Source: an uncultured Muribaculaceae bacterium
GTDB lineage: Bacteria > Bacteroidota > Bacteroidia > Bacteroidales > Muribaculaceae
NCBI GenBank assembly: GCA_938039795.1
Contig: CALHWU010000171.1
Location: forward strand, 1 to 26,096
Length of the DNA stretch: 26,096 bases
Reading direction: 5' to 3'
Below are positions 1 to 7,102 of the stretch, piece after piece (position 1 is the stretch's first letter; every line of letters starts with the position of its first letter). Both the position numbers and the translations under genes were made by a program. The notes beneath the pieces are model-generated. The model ran no database searches. It had not been told where the DNA came from and was given only the letters and a program-made list of their open reading frames with translations.

Positions 1-800
1 TCGGCCTCACGGCGCGAGCAGATGCCGGCGTTGGCCATGAACTTGTTGAGACGTATCTGCTCATCGGGATCGGGCAGCGGCATCTCGTATTCCACGCGCT
101 TGGGACGCGGAACGAAGCTCTTGCCGCCGCGAGGCATTCCGAACTGGTTGTGGCGGGGCTGACGCTGCTGATATCCGCCCTGATTCTGACGGTATCCGCC
201 CTGCTGACGCTGCTGGTATCCCCCCTGACGGTTCTGGCCCTGATATCCGCCCTGCTGCTGACGGTATCCTCCCTGCTGACGGGGCTGATATCCTCCCTGC
301 TGCTGACGGTAGCCGCCCTGCTGGCGCTGCTGATATCCGCCCTGCTGACGGTATCCTCCTTGTTGCTGACGGGGCTGATATCCGCCCTGGCGCTGCTGAT
401 ATCCGCCCTGCTGGTAGCGCGGACGGTATCCTGTTGTCGGCTGCTGCTCGCCGGCTGCCTCGCCTGAGGCGTTTGTGGTCTCTGCAGCTGCGTCTGTCTC
501 GGGAGCGTTGTATCTGTTGCGGTATCCTCCCTGATTGTAACGAGGCTGGTATCCACCCTGCTGGCGGTATCCTCCCTGATTGTAACGAGGCTGATATCCA
601 CCCTGCTGGTAGCGTGGCTGGTATCCTCCCTGCTGGCGCGGACGGTAGCCTGCAGGCCCCTGCTGGTATTCGGGATTGGGCTGCTCGGGGGTTGAATCTG
701 CCGTGAAGTTGGCACGGGGTTCGGTCGACATGTCGCTGACGGCCGGACGGCTTTCGCCGATGCGGGGGCGTTTTGTCTTCTTGTCGTTGTTGTTGTCCAT
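1..800 (-). CDS. rRNA pseudouridine synthase, RsuA/RluB family, N-terminal part (3' end outside window)
   Basis: The reading frame opens at the ATG at 800 and runs off the left edge, giving 266 visible residues. Residues 1-49 are polar. Residues 50-216 are a low-complexity array of GGY units with Gln and Arg. After a basic linker, residues about 248-266 read IRLNKFMANAGICSRREA, the usual opening of the S4 RNA-binding domain in RsuA/RluB-type synthases. These enzymes isomerise specific uridines in rRNA. The catalytic domain with its Asp lies outside the window, so the exact target (RluB, RsuA or RluF type) cannot be set. Bacteroidota members of the family often carry long N-terminal extensions. 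The frame stays open through every repeat and reaches the S4 motif in phase, which supports the start. A promoter at 979-1010 implies a 5' leader of roughly 170 nt. Confidence 0.88.
   Translation of the reverse strand, partial: MDNNNDKKTKRPRIGESRPAVSDMSTEPRANFTADSTPEQPNPEYQQGPAGYRPRQQGGYQPRYQQGGYQPRYNQGGYRQQGGYQPRYNQGGYRNRYNAPETDAAAETTNASGEAAGEQQPTTGYRPRYQQGGYQQRQGGYQPRQQQGGYRQQGGYQQRQQGGYRQQQGGYQPRQQGGYRQQQGGYQGQNRQGGYQQRQQGGYRQNQGGYQQRQPRHNQFGMPRGGKSFVPRPKRVEYEMPLPDPDEQIRLNKFMANAGICSRREA
153..653 (-). repeat. In-frame Gln/Gly/Tyr/Arg repeat array within the pseudouridine synthase gene
   Basis: Degenerate units of 6 to 9 codons encode variants of QGGYQPRY, QGGYRQQ and QGGYQQRQ. I count 16 GGY units plus two GY variants, covering residues 50-216. 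A non-repeat Ala/Glu/Thr linker at about residues 98-122 splits the array into two blocks. Unit lengths vary but always in whole codons, so the array is a coding repeat that probably changes length by slippage without breaking the gene. Confidence 0.9.
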
Positions 801-978
801 GATGAGTTTGTAGCTTGAGATGAAATGTTATTGATGCCTCGCGGCGGTTTATGAATTTGAGTTTTCTAACGCAATTCTATGTTTTGACGTTGTATAAGTT
901 TAGATCATATTCTTGTCAACCGGCTGGGTCTGATGCATGTTTTCGACCCGGCACCCGGTCAGAGAGCTTATTCAGGTG

Positions 979-1010
979 CAAATTTAGTGGTTTTTTTAAT
1001 CTATAACAAA
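979..1010 (-). promoter_or_regulatory. Bacteroidota-type housekeeping promoter for the pseudouridine synthase
   Basis: On the minus strand there is TTTG (1010-1007), a 20-nt spacer, then TAAATTTG (986-979). This matches the Bacteroides consensus TTTG-N19-21-TAnnTTTG at both boxes and in spacing. Transcription would start near 972, leaving a leader of about 170 nt before the ATG at 800. I see nothing else I can name in that leader. Confidence 0.75.
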
Positions 1011-1130
1011 AAAAATGATGATTTGATGGCGAGACTGACTCCAAACTGGCTTCACTCCGCATATTTGGCAAAAAAATCACAACGCACCGTAATAATAAAT
1101 AACCATAGGGCTGAAATGCCCGTTTGGCAG

Positions 1131-1138
1131 TAATTTTG
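1131..1138 (+). promoter_or_regulatory. Possible -7 box upstream of the fimbrillin-like remnant
   Basis: TAATTTTG fits the TAnnTTTG -7 consensus and would start transcription about 80 nt before the ATG at 1229. No TTTG is present at the proper -33 distance, so this is a half-supported promoter. The rest of 801-1228 holds only the pseudouridine synthase promoter and leader and AT-rich spacer. Confidence 0.4.
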
Positions 1139-1228
1139 CACTCTCATTTACGGTGGATTGCCATAAGTTGAAAAAACACGCGCAAACCGAATTCATGCAA
1201 TTTTAATATTAAGACACACAACCAAACT

Positions 1229-1864
1229 ATGAAAAAAACTGTGAATACATTGCGACACATGGCGCTCGCCATGACGGCCGCCCTCATGGCCGCCGCGTGC
1301 GCCGACGAGACTCCCGTGCCGGGCGGAGGCGCCGACGAAGGGCAGCCAGCGACGGATGACCAACATCTATGCCGTCATCAACTTCCCCAACTGGGGGCGC
1401 CTGGGCGAGGGCAAGAATCTCATCGAGCTGCTTGACGAGGAGGTGGCCGGTCAGCCGGCGAAGGTGCGCATGGAATGCGTGGCTGCATAGTGTATAATCC
1501 CCAAAACGCCAATCAGGTATTCTTTCCGCTCGGTTCACATGGTTACGGACGTCGTGTCGCATGGATCTCGAATCCAAACAATGGTTCCGGAATTCTCCGC
1601 TATGGTGACGTAAGTACCCTGCTGTCAAATACGGAAAGCAATAAAAACAACATATATCGTCCGATAGTATATAATCTTCGTGCTCTTCCAGGAGCGATAT
1701 ACTGGATAAAACAGCCTGATGCACGAGGTCATAGTAATGCAGATGTCTTTACGGCTGCGTGGGATCTTAATTATTTCTCGTTCGAGTTTGGGCCGTATAC
1801 GCAAAACTGTCTTGGAAATACCACCACTGACGCTTTGCCGATAAAGCTGGTGAGAAAGAAATAG
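1229..1864 (+). pseudogene. Broken fimbrillin-like lipoprotein gene (N-terminal and C-terminal fragments in different frames)
   Basis: Three coding-looking pieces are joined out of phase. From 1229 there is a lipoprotein signal (MKKTVNTLRH..., then LMAAAC, Cys at residue 24) followed by a Gly/Asp-rich stretch; this frame stops at 1433-1435. From about 1356 another frame reads TNIYAVINFPNWGRLGEGKN..., which looks like the start of a fimbrillin-type domain, and stops at 1488-1490. From about 1475 the first frame resumes with GCIVYNPQNANQVFFPLGSHG and ends at 1864. Its tail (PGAIYWIKQPD, AWDLNYFSFEFG, ALPIKLV) resembles the C-terminal part of large Bacteroidales fimbrillin/DUF4906-like surface proteins; I make this family call from memory of such sequences. 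The whole is about 210 codons, far below the several hundred usual for such proteins. The 3' piece is visibly richer in AT than the 5' piece, suggesting a deletion or recombination near 1475. Confidence 0.6.
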
Positions 1865-1904
1865 AAGAGTAATTGTTTTATTGGTTTATGAATGCTTGTC
1901 CGGG

Positions 1905-1940
1905 GCAGCCGTCGTGAGGCGGGGCCCCGGCTGCGTTTTT
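1905..1940 (+). terminator. Rho-independent terminator after the fimbrillin-like remnant
   Basis: GCAGCCG (1905-1911) pairs with CGGCTGC (1928-1934) and is followed by G and five Ts (1936-1940). It sits 40 nt after the stop at 1864, so the remnant keeps the end of a normal transcription unit. Confidence 0.75.
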
Positions 1941-2134
1941 AGACCGCTTTTGTCATTAACATAAATTAAGTATAAGAGAAGTTTGATGAAACTGCCGCTG
2001 TTATTAAAAAATGTAAGCAAAACGGGGCATATTTTATTCAAACTTTCATTTTGTAACTATTTTTTAGAGATAATCGTGAAAAACTATGTTTAATAACATG
2101 ACTTTCATAGATATATAGTATTGAAAAATTGTCA

Positions 2135-2142
2135 TACCTTTG
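2135..2142 (+). promoter_or_regulatory. Orphan -7 box in the 1865-2306 gap
   Basis: TACCTTTG matches TAnnTTTG and lies in a strongly AT-rich stretch (about 1940-2220). There is no TTTG at the right upstream distance. No credible reading frame follows before the hairpin at 2231-2268, so if used it would make a short untranslated RNA starting near 2149. Confidence 0.4.
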
Positions 2143-2148
2143 TATCGC

Positions 2149-2280
2149 AAGATAAAGACAGCGATAACTTTTTCATACAAGCTAATATTTCATTCAGATA
2201 AAATCCACTGACGTTAAGTACTATGTGTAAATGACAATGGGCCGCCCGGGAGGGCGGCCCATTGTCATCATGTGTGTGTT
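2149..2280 (+). ncRNA. Candidate short non-coding RNA
   Basis: This is defined only by a -7 box at 2135-2142 and the strong hairpin at 2231-2268 followed by GTGTGTGTTTT. The roughly 130-nt interval has no open frame of note. I know of no family it belongs to. It could equally be the intergenic spacer between convergent genes. Confidence 0.25.
2231..2268. terminator. Perfect 17-bp hairpin, likely bidirectional terminator
   Basis: The arms at 2231-2247 (ATGACAATGGGCCGCCC) and 2252-2268 (GGGCGGCCCATTGTCAT) are exact reverse complements with a 4-nt loop. The hairpin lies 39 nt past the stop of the TolC-like gene, so it most likely ends the export operon. A T-run is weak on both sides. Confidence 0.65.
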
Positions 2281-2306
2281 TTGGAAGCTCTTTTGAATGT
2301 CGCCGG

Positions 2307-3782
2307 TCAGTTTTTGAGCAGACGGGCTATGTCGGCGTCGATGCCTGTGGAGCGGGTATAGTCCCATAGGGTGATCGAGCGCAGCTGATAGAAATAATAC
2401 CAGTATCGGAACAGTTCGTTGACGTAGGCCTGACGCCCTTCGTCCTTTTTCACCTGCGAGTCGTTGAGGTCGAGGGTGGATATGCGGCCTATGAGATAGG
2501 TCTCCACGTTGGTGTCGTAGCGTCGCTGGGCTATCGCGGCGGCCTTGTCGGCGATGGCGAGCTGCTGCTGCTGGTTGCAGAACCGCTCCACGAGTATGAA
2601 CAGATCCTGGTTGAAGTTCATCGTCTCCTGGCGCAGGCGGCTCTCCACTACCTGCCGGTTGCTCTGGGCCACCTTCACCCGGCCGCGGCGTTTGCCCCAG
2701 TCGATGAGCGGTATGCTGACGCCGATCTCCACCACCTGATTGTCCTTGAGGCGGCGGTAGGCGTCGGCCACGCGATGGTCGGTGCCCGTGAAGCCTACCT
2801 GGGCGAAGAGCGATATCTGGCGCAGATTGCCCTTGGCTTTGGCCACCTCATAGTCGGCTTCGAGCTGACGGCGGCGCAGGTTGCGCACGAACTTGTTGTT
2901 GGCGAGCGCCTTTTCGAGAGCGTCGGCGTAGGTGACGTCGATCACCGGTATCTCCGCGGGTATCTCGGGCTCGATCTCCACCGTAGGCTCCAGATCGAGA
3001 AACGAGCGCAGGGTGAACATGTTGCTTTTCAGCTCCGACTCGCAGTCGGTGAGATCCGACCGGGCGTTGAGCAGATTGAGCTCCATCTGCAGCAGGTCGT
3101 TCTCGCTGATCTGGCCCATCTGACGCTTTTCGCGCGCCACCTCGTAGAGCTTAGAGGCGTTGGCATGGTTCTGGCGCGCTATTTCGAGATTCTCCTTGGC
3201 CATGAGCAGGTTGAAGTAGTAGCTGATGGTGGTCATCGCCACGTTTTCTGTGGCCGTCAGGAAAGCTGCCTTGGCCTCGGCGTAGCGCACCGGCTCTATG
3301 CGGCGGTCCCACTTGACGGTGTTGACGCCGAATATCGGCTGCGACAGGGTCAGCGCCACCGGTATCGACATGAACCGGTTGTAGGGATCCCCTTCGAGTT
3401 CGCGGAGCCAGTCGAGCGACGTGTTGAGCGACAACTGTGCGCCGGTAAGCCATATGTTCTGGGTGACGGAGAGCTCGCCGTTCATCTGCAGATAATTGTT
3501 GCGCACGAAAGAGTAGGTGCCGTCGGAGTTCATGTAGGATGAATACTGCTTGCGGTAGGAGGGCATGGTGGCCTGTAGGCTTACCTCCGGAAGCAGCTCG
3601 GCGCGGTAGGTGCGGTATTCCCAGTAGGCCGAGCGGAGCTCGTCGAGCGCCACTGCCGCGTCGACGCTGTGGGTGCGTGCGCGGACTATGGCGTCGTCGA
3701 GTGTCAGCCGCATGGTGTCAGTCTGCGCAGTGGCCGTAAGGGCCGACAGAGCGAGGAGTATGGTTAAAGTGATTGATCGCAT
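2307..3782 (-). CDS. TolC-family outer-membrane efflux channel
   Basis: The protein is 491 aa, the usual size for outer membrane efflux proteins. It begins with a cleavable signal peptide (MRSITLTILLALSALTATAQ, cleavage likely after TAQ). Next comes the typical LTLDDAIVRARTHSVDAAVA start of an OEP domain, with a second helical repeat later (about residues 285-440, rich in long heptad-like helices with many Gln and Arg). TolC-like trimers form the outer-membrane and periplasmic duct of tripartite exporters. It is the last gene of the export operon, 29 nt after the permease stop at 3812. This fits its role as exit channel for the HlyD-type adaptor encoded first in the same operon. The substrate is unknown. 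Confidence 0.9.
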   Translation of the reverse strand: MRSITLTILLALSALTATAQTDTMRLTLDDAIVRARTHSVDAAVALDELRSAYWEYRTYRAELLPEVSLQATMPSYRKQYSSYMNSDGTYSFVRNNYLQMNGELSVTQNIWLTGAQLSLNTSLDWLRELEGDPYNRFMSIPVALTLSQPIFGVNTVKWDRRIEPVRYAEAKAAFLTATENVAMTTISYYFNLLMAKENLEIARQNHANASKLYEVAREKRQMGQISENDLLQMELNLLNARSDLTDCESELKSNMFTLRSFLDLEPTVEIEPEIPAEIPVIDVTYADALEKALANNKFVRNLRRRQLEADYEVAKAKGNLRQISLFAQVGFTGTDHRVADAYRRLKDNQVVEIGVSIPLIDWGKRRGRVKVAQSNRQVVESRLRQETMNFNQDLFILVERFCNQQQQLAIADKAAAIAQRRYDTNVETYLIGRISTLDLNDSQVKKDEGRQAYVNELFRYWYYFYQLRSITLWDYTRSTGIDADIARLLKN

Positions 3783-3811
3783 GTGTTAAAAGGATTATAA
3801 GTCGGTGGAGG

Positions 3812-5080
3812 TCATTCGTCGGCGAGGGCGCGGGCCGGTTCGATCTTTGTGGCCTTGTGGGCGGGGAACCATATGCCGGCTATCACCATCAGGGCCATAA
3901 GCAGGGTGGTTGCGGCCACTGTGATTACGAAGCGGCCCGGGGTGATGTAGCCCTGCAGGCCATACACGGCGTTGAGCTCATAGTGGCACAGAAGCCAGTC
4001 GATCAGCACGGCCGGAGGAGTGGCGATGGCGAGCATCAGCAGTCCTTCTCCGATAAGGCGGCGGAATACCGAGGAGTCGGTAGCGCCGTTGACTTTGCGC
4101 ATGGCTATCTCAGAAGTGCGCTGCTGTGTGCGGAACCAGAATGTGCCCAGCAGGCCGAGGAATACGCTTATGAGCATGAACGCCATTACGGCCACATACT
4201 TGCGTATGGTGACCATGTTCTCCCTGTCGAATTTGTCCTGTACCTGCGCGTAGGATTTGATGCCGGCTATATAGGTGTTGCCCGAGCGGTAGAGCCGCTC
4301 GCGGTCGGCGTTGAAGCGGCCTATGAAGTCGCGGTCGGCCTCGGGCCGCACCCTTACATTGATCTTGTATTGCGGAGTCACTCCGATGTGGTCGATGTCG
4401 ATAGGCTCGAAATAGCTGATGAAGGAGCGTGTTTCGATATCGGTGCGTTTCACGGGCTTGAGCAGTCCTCCTATGGTGAGAGTGACAGCTGTATCCATGG
4501 GATCATAGATGCGGCGGCTCAGGAGTTCCGTGGAGTTGATATGTCCGCGCACTCCTCGGGAGCCGTAATCGAATTCGGTGACCAGCGGCTTGCCCTGCCG
4601 CAGGACCTCCTCCAGCTGCTCGATCGTGAAGCCGTCGGCAGGCCGGTAGCCTACGGTGCGCGGATGTTCGGGAGAGATCTGTCGGTAGTAGACCGATATC
4701 GACGTAGTGTCATCGACGACTTTAAGGCCTGTTCCCCAGAAATTCTGGAAGTAAGGCTCGGCGCCCTGCGAGAGGCTGACCGATTCCACTTCCGGGCGCT
4801 GGCGGATGGCATCGAGTATTACTCGAAGATCGCTGCGGTTGCGCTCCAGCTTTTCTTCGCCGTAATCGGTGTAGCGCGGACTTTCGGGCGATAGGTGCCC
4901 CAGTTCAACCATATATACGTGGGATGCGTCGAATCCTGTAGGCTCAAGCCGCGTGGCCGTCTGTACGTAGAGATAATCGTTGATATACCACACGATGGCG
5001 CTTACTATTATCATCTCCACGATGAGCCATATGTTGGTGCGCCACTCGTTGAGGGTCTGTCGTAGAAGCTTGCGTTTCAT
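3812..5080 (-). CDS. ABC transporter permease, MacB/FtsX type (copy B2)
   Basis: The protein is 422 aa. It has one N-terminal membrane helix (about residues 17-38, IWLIVEMIIVSAIVWYINDY), a large extracytoplasmic domain of the MacB_PCD kind, then three C-terminal helices of the FtsX fold. The FtsX region includes TSEIAMRKVNGATDSSVFRRLIGEG, the cytoplasmic coupling segment that contacts the ATPase. It ends with PARALADE, as in many family members. It is a clear paralogue of the gene at 7103-8392: both open with MK(R/K)KLLRQ(T/I)LNEW and share the FLGLLGTFWFRTQQR stretch. The start is one base after the stop of the upstream permease, so translation is probably coupled. It likely pairs with the permease at 5082-6362 around the shared ATPase. 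Confidence 0.9.
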   Translation of the reverse strand: MKRKLLRQTLNEWRTNIWLIVEMIIVSAIVWYINDYLYVQTATRLEPTGFDASHVYMVELGHLSPESPRYTDYGEEKLERNRSDLRVILDAIRQRPEVESVSLSQGAEPYFQNFWGTGLKVVDDTTSISVYYRQISPEHPRTVGYRPADGFTIEQLEEVLRQGKPLVTEFDYGSRGVRGHINSTELLSRRIYDPMDTAVTLTIGGLLKPVKRTDIETRSFISYFEPIDIDHIGVTPQYKINVRVRPEADRDFIGRFNADRERLYRSGNTYIAGIKSYAQVQDKFDRENMVTIRKYVAVMAFMLISVFLGLLGTFWFRTQQRTSEIAMRKVNGATDSSVFRRLIGEGLLMLAIATPPAVLIDWLLCHYELNAVYGLQGYITPGRFVITVAATTLLMALMVIAGIWFPAHKATKIEPARALADE

Positions 5081-5081
5081 G

Positions 5082-6362
5082 TCATTTCTTTTTATTGATG
5101 GCCTCCACCGGATTGACGTGCGATGCGCGCAGGGCCGGAATGCCGGTGCTGATAAGGTTGAGTACGAAGCAGAAGATCAGTGCGTAGGCTCCGATGGTCC
5201 AGTCGAAGAGCGCCCCGGTTGAGAGAGTGGCCGGCATGTTGTAGAAGGTCCAGGATCCTACGGAGTATATGGCGTCGAACAGCAGCGCGCCGAAGCCGAT
5301 GCAGAGCAGCAGGCCGATGATGCCTCCGATGAGTGTTATCACCATGTTCTCGGCAAGAATGTCGCCGACGATGCGCATGCGCGTGCACCCGAAGGCTCTG
5401 CGCACTCCGATCTCGCTGACTCGGCGCGCTAGGCGGCTGCGGGTCATGGAGCTGAGATTGATGGCCGGGATGAGCAGCAGTATGCCGAACAGCATCCAGC
5501 GAGAGCGGCGCTCCTTGCCGACGTCGGGGAGATGTTCCGGATATGTGTCGGTCTTCTGATACTCGTGCCCGTATGGCGCTCCCGCGATGTCGAGTCTGAC
5601 GCTGTCAGCGGTCAGACGGGTGTTGACTGCGGCCAGACGGCGGTTGACCTCCCGCTTCACCGCCTCGGCGCGGCCCGGCTTCGGAAGTATCAGCGCGCGG
5701 ACTGATCCCATGCCGTATTCCGACCATCCGTCTGGAGCGGGCGGAGTGAGATCGACTGGTATCCATACCTGGGCATAGGCGATGTCGGTCACGGGCGATA
5801 CGTCGGCCACCACGCCGGTCACCTGATAGGGCACGTCATTGATCATCAGCGTGCGCCCCACGGAGCTCTTCTCGTCGGCCGAGAAGGCCTGACGTGCCAC
5901 AGATGAGGTGATCACGGCCTTGCGGAGCCGGGAGTCGACGTCGGCGCGCGTGAACGGCTTCCCTGCCATGAAGTTGAAGTCCATTATGCGGAAGAATCCG
6001 TCGTCGGCCTCTTTGACGTCGGCCGTGAACGTCGGGCTCCCTTCGGCATTGACGAGCATTTCATCGGGCGAGAGCGAATAGATGCTCGCGATCTCTGCGT
6101 CAGTCAGACAGTCGGTCAGCTCCACAGCCATGGAGGTCGACATGTCGGAGCAGCCCCAGTATGAGTCGCTGCCGGCCGGATAGATGACGGCGCGTCCGAG
6201 ATAGAGCGTGCGGTCGCGCTGTGTCTCCGGAGCGAGGTTGATCACCTCGACCTGATGTAGCATCACCACCACCATGATCAGGAACATCGCCAGAGCCGTG
6301 CCGATTATCGTGACTGCCGATATGACAGGCTGCGATTTCAGTTCATACCATATCTGTTTCAT
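5082..6362 (-). CDS. ABC transporter permease, MacB/FtsX type (copy A2)
   Basis: The protein is 426 aa, with an N-terminal helix (about residues 14-37), a periplasmic MacB_PCD-like domain and three C-terminal helices. The coupling motif reads VSEIGVRRAFGCTRMRIVGDILAEN at about residues 314-338. It is paralogous to the frameshifted gene at 8397-9657, sharing the YELKS(Q/E)PV start and GTALA(M/I)FLIM helix. That homology makes it the reference for finding the lesion in the other copy. It lies 25 nt after the ATPase gene and directly before copy B2. Confidence 0.9.
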   Translation of the reverse strand: MKQIWYELKSQPVISAVTIIGTALAMFLIMVVVMLHQVEVINLAPETQRDRTLYLGRAVIYPAGSDSYWGCSDMSTSMAVELTDCLTDAEIASIYSLSPDEMLVNAEGSPTFTADVKEADDGFFRIMDFNFMAGKPFTRADVDSRLRKAVITSSVARQAFSADEKSSVGRTLMINDVPYQVTGVVADVSPVTDIAYAQVWIPVDLTPPAPDGWSEYGMGSVRALILPKPGRAEAVKREVNRRLAAVNTRLTADSVRLDIAGAPYGHEYQKTDTYPEHLPDVGKERRSRWMLFGILLLIPAINLSSMTRSRLARRVSEIGVRRAFGCTRMRIVGDILAENMVITLIGGIIGLLLCIGFGALLFDAIYSVGSWTFYNMPATLSTGALFDWTIGAYALIFCFVLNLISTGIPALRASHVNPVEAINKKK

Positions 6363-6387
6363 GTGTGTCAGGGTCTGTTGTGTCGGT

Positions 6388-7059
6388 TCAGATCTGGTGG
6401 CCGTCGAAGAATCGCACGATGCGGTCGGTCTGGCGCGCCTGATCCTCGTTGTGGGTCACCATGACGATGGTGCGTCCGTCCTCCTTGTTGAGACGGTGGA
6501 GTATTTCCATCACTTCGGCGCCCATCTTGGAGTCGAGGTTGCCGGTGGGTTCGTCGGCGAGAATTATCTCCGGATTGCCCACGATGGCGCGGGCCACGGC
6601 CACGCGCTGGCACTGTCCGCCCGAAAGCTGCGCGGGCATGTGATGCAGACGGTGGGAGAGTCCCACGCGGTCGAGCACCTCGCGCACCAGGCGCTTGCGG
6701 TCTTTTTCGCCGATGCCGCTGCGGTAGATCAGCGGGAGCTCCACATTGTCCATCACGTTGAGCGATGGTATCAGGTGGAAGCTCTGGAACACGAAGCCCA
6801 GATTGTGGTTGCGGAATGCGGCGAGCTCGCTGTCTTTCATCTTGCCGGTCGGGGTCTCGCAGAGGGTGACGGTGCCGGAGGTGGGGCTGTCGAGCAGTCC
6901 GTTGATGTTGAGCAGCGTGGACTTGCCGCATCCCGAGGGGCCCATGATGGATATGAACTCGCCTTTCTCCACTTCGAGGTTGACGTTTTCGAGGGCTACT
7001 GTCTCTATTTCGTTGGTGCGGTAGATCTTGCTGATGTTCTGAAGATTGATGATTGCCAT
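6388..7059 (-). CDS. ABC transporter ATPase, MacB/LolD class
   Basis: The protein is 223 aa, the normal size for a stand-alone LolD/MacB-type ATPase. Visible motifs are Walker A GPSGCGKST (residues 40-48), Q-loop Gln92, signature LSGGQ (145-149), Walker B IILADE (165-170) with D-loop LD, and H-loop His203. It hydrolyses ATP to drive the FtsX-type permeases encoded on both sides. It is the only ATPase for four permease genes, so it probably serves both permease pairs. The residue after the signature is Cys rather than the common Gln (LSGGQCQR); this should not affect activity. The start ATG at 7059 gives the usual short MAIINLQNISKIY opening. Confidence 0.95.
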   Translation of the reverse strand: MAIINLQNISKIYRTNEIETVALENVNLEVEKGEFISIMGPSGCGKSTLLNINGLLDSPTSGTVTLCETPTGKMKDSELAAFRNHNLGFVFQSFHLIPSLNVMDNVELPLIYRSGIGEKDRKRLVREVLDRVGLSHRLHHMPAQLSGGQCQRVAVARAIVGNPEIILADEPTGNLDSKMGAEVMEILHRLNKEDGRTIVMVTHNEDQARQTDRIVRFFDGHQI

Positions 7060-7102
7060 AGCTGTATGTTTTTTGAGTTTTTTTGTCGGTTGATGATTTA
7101 TG

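Noticed and set aside
153..653. CRISPR-like look of regularly spaced repeats
   Set aside because: Units are short, degenerate and codon-phased with no unique spacers; they encode a low-complexity protein segment.
150..706. Leu/Ser/Ala-rich plus-strand frames over the repeat array
   Set aside because: They are the antisense reading of the GGY repeats; the minus frame continues in phase into an S4 domain and has a promoter.
933..1133. A 66-codon plus-strand frame in the gap before the fimbrillin remnant
   Set aside because: It runs across the well-supported minus-strand promoter at 979-1010, has no family resemblance and has spacer-like base composition.
1284..1724. A 146-codon minus-strand frame over the fimbrillin remnant
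   Set aside because: It spans the composition step and both frame changes of the plus-strand gene without any recognisable domain.
3773..4894. A 373-codon plus-strand frame opposite a permease
   Set aside because: Long antisense frames are common in this GC-rich codon usage; the minus-strand permease has clear homology and operon position.
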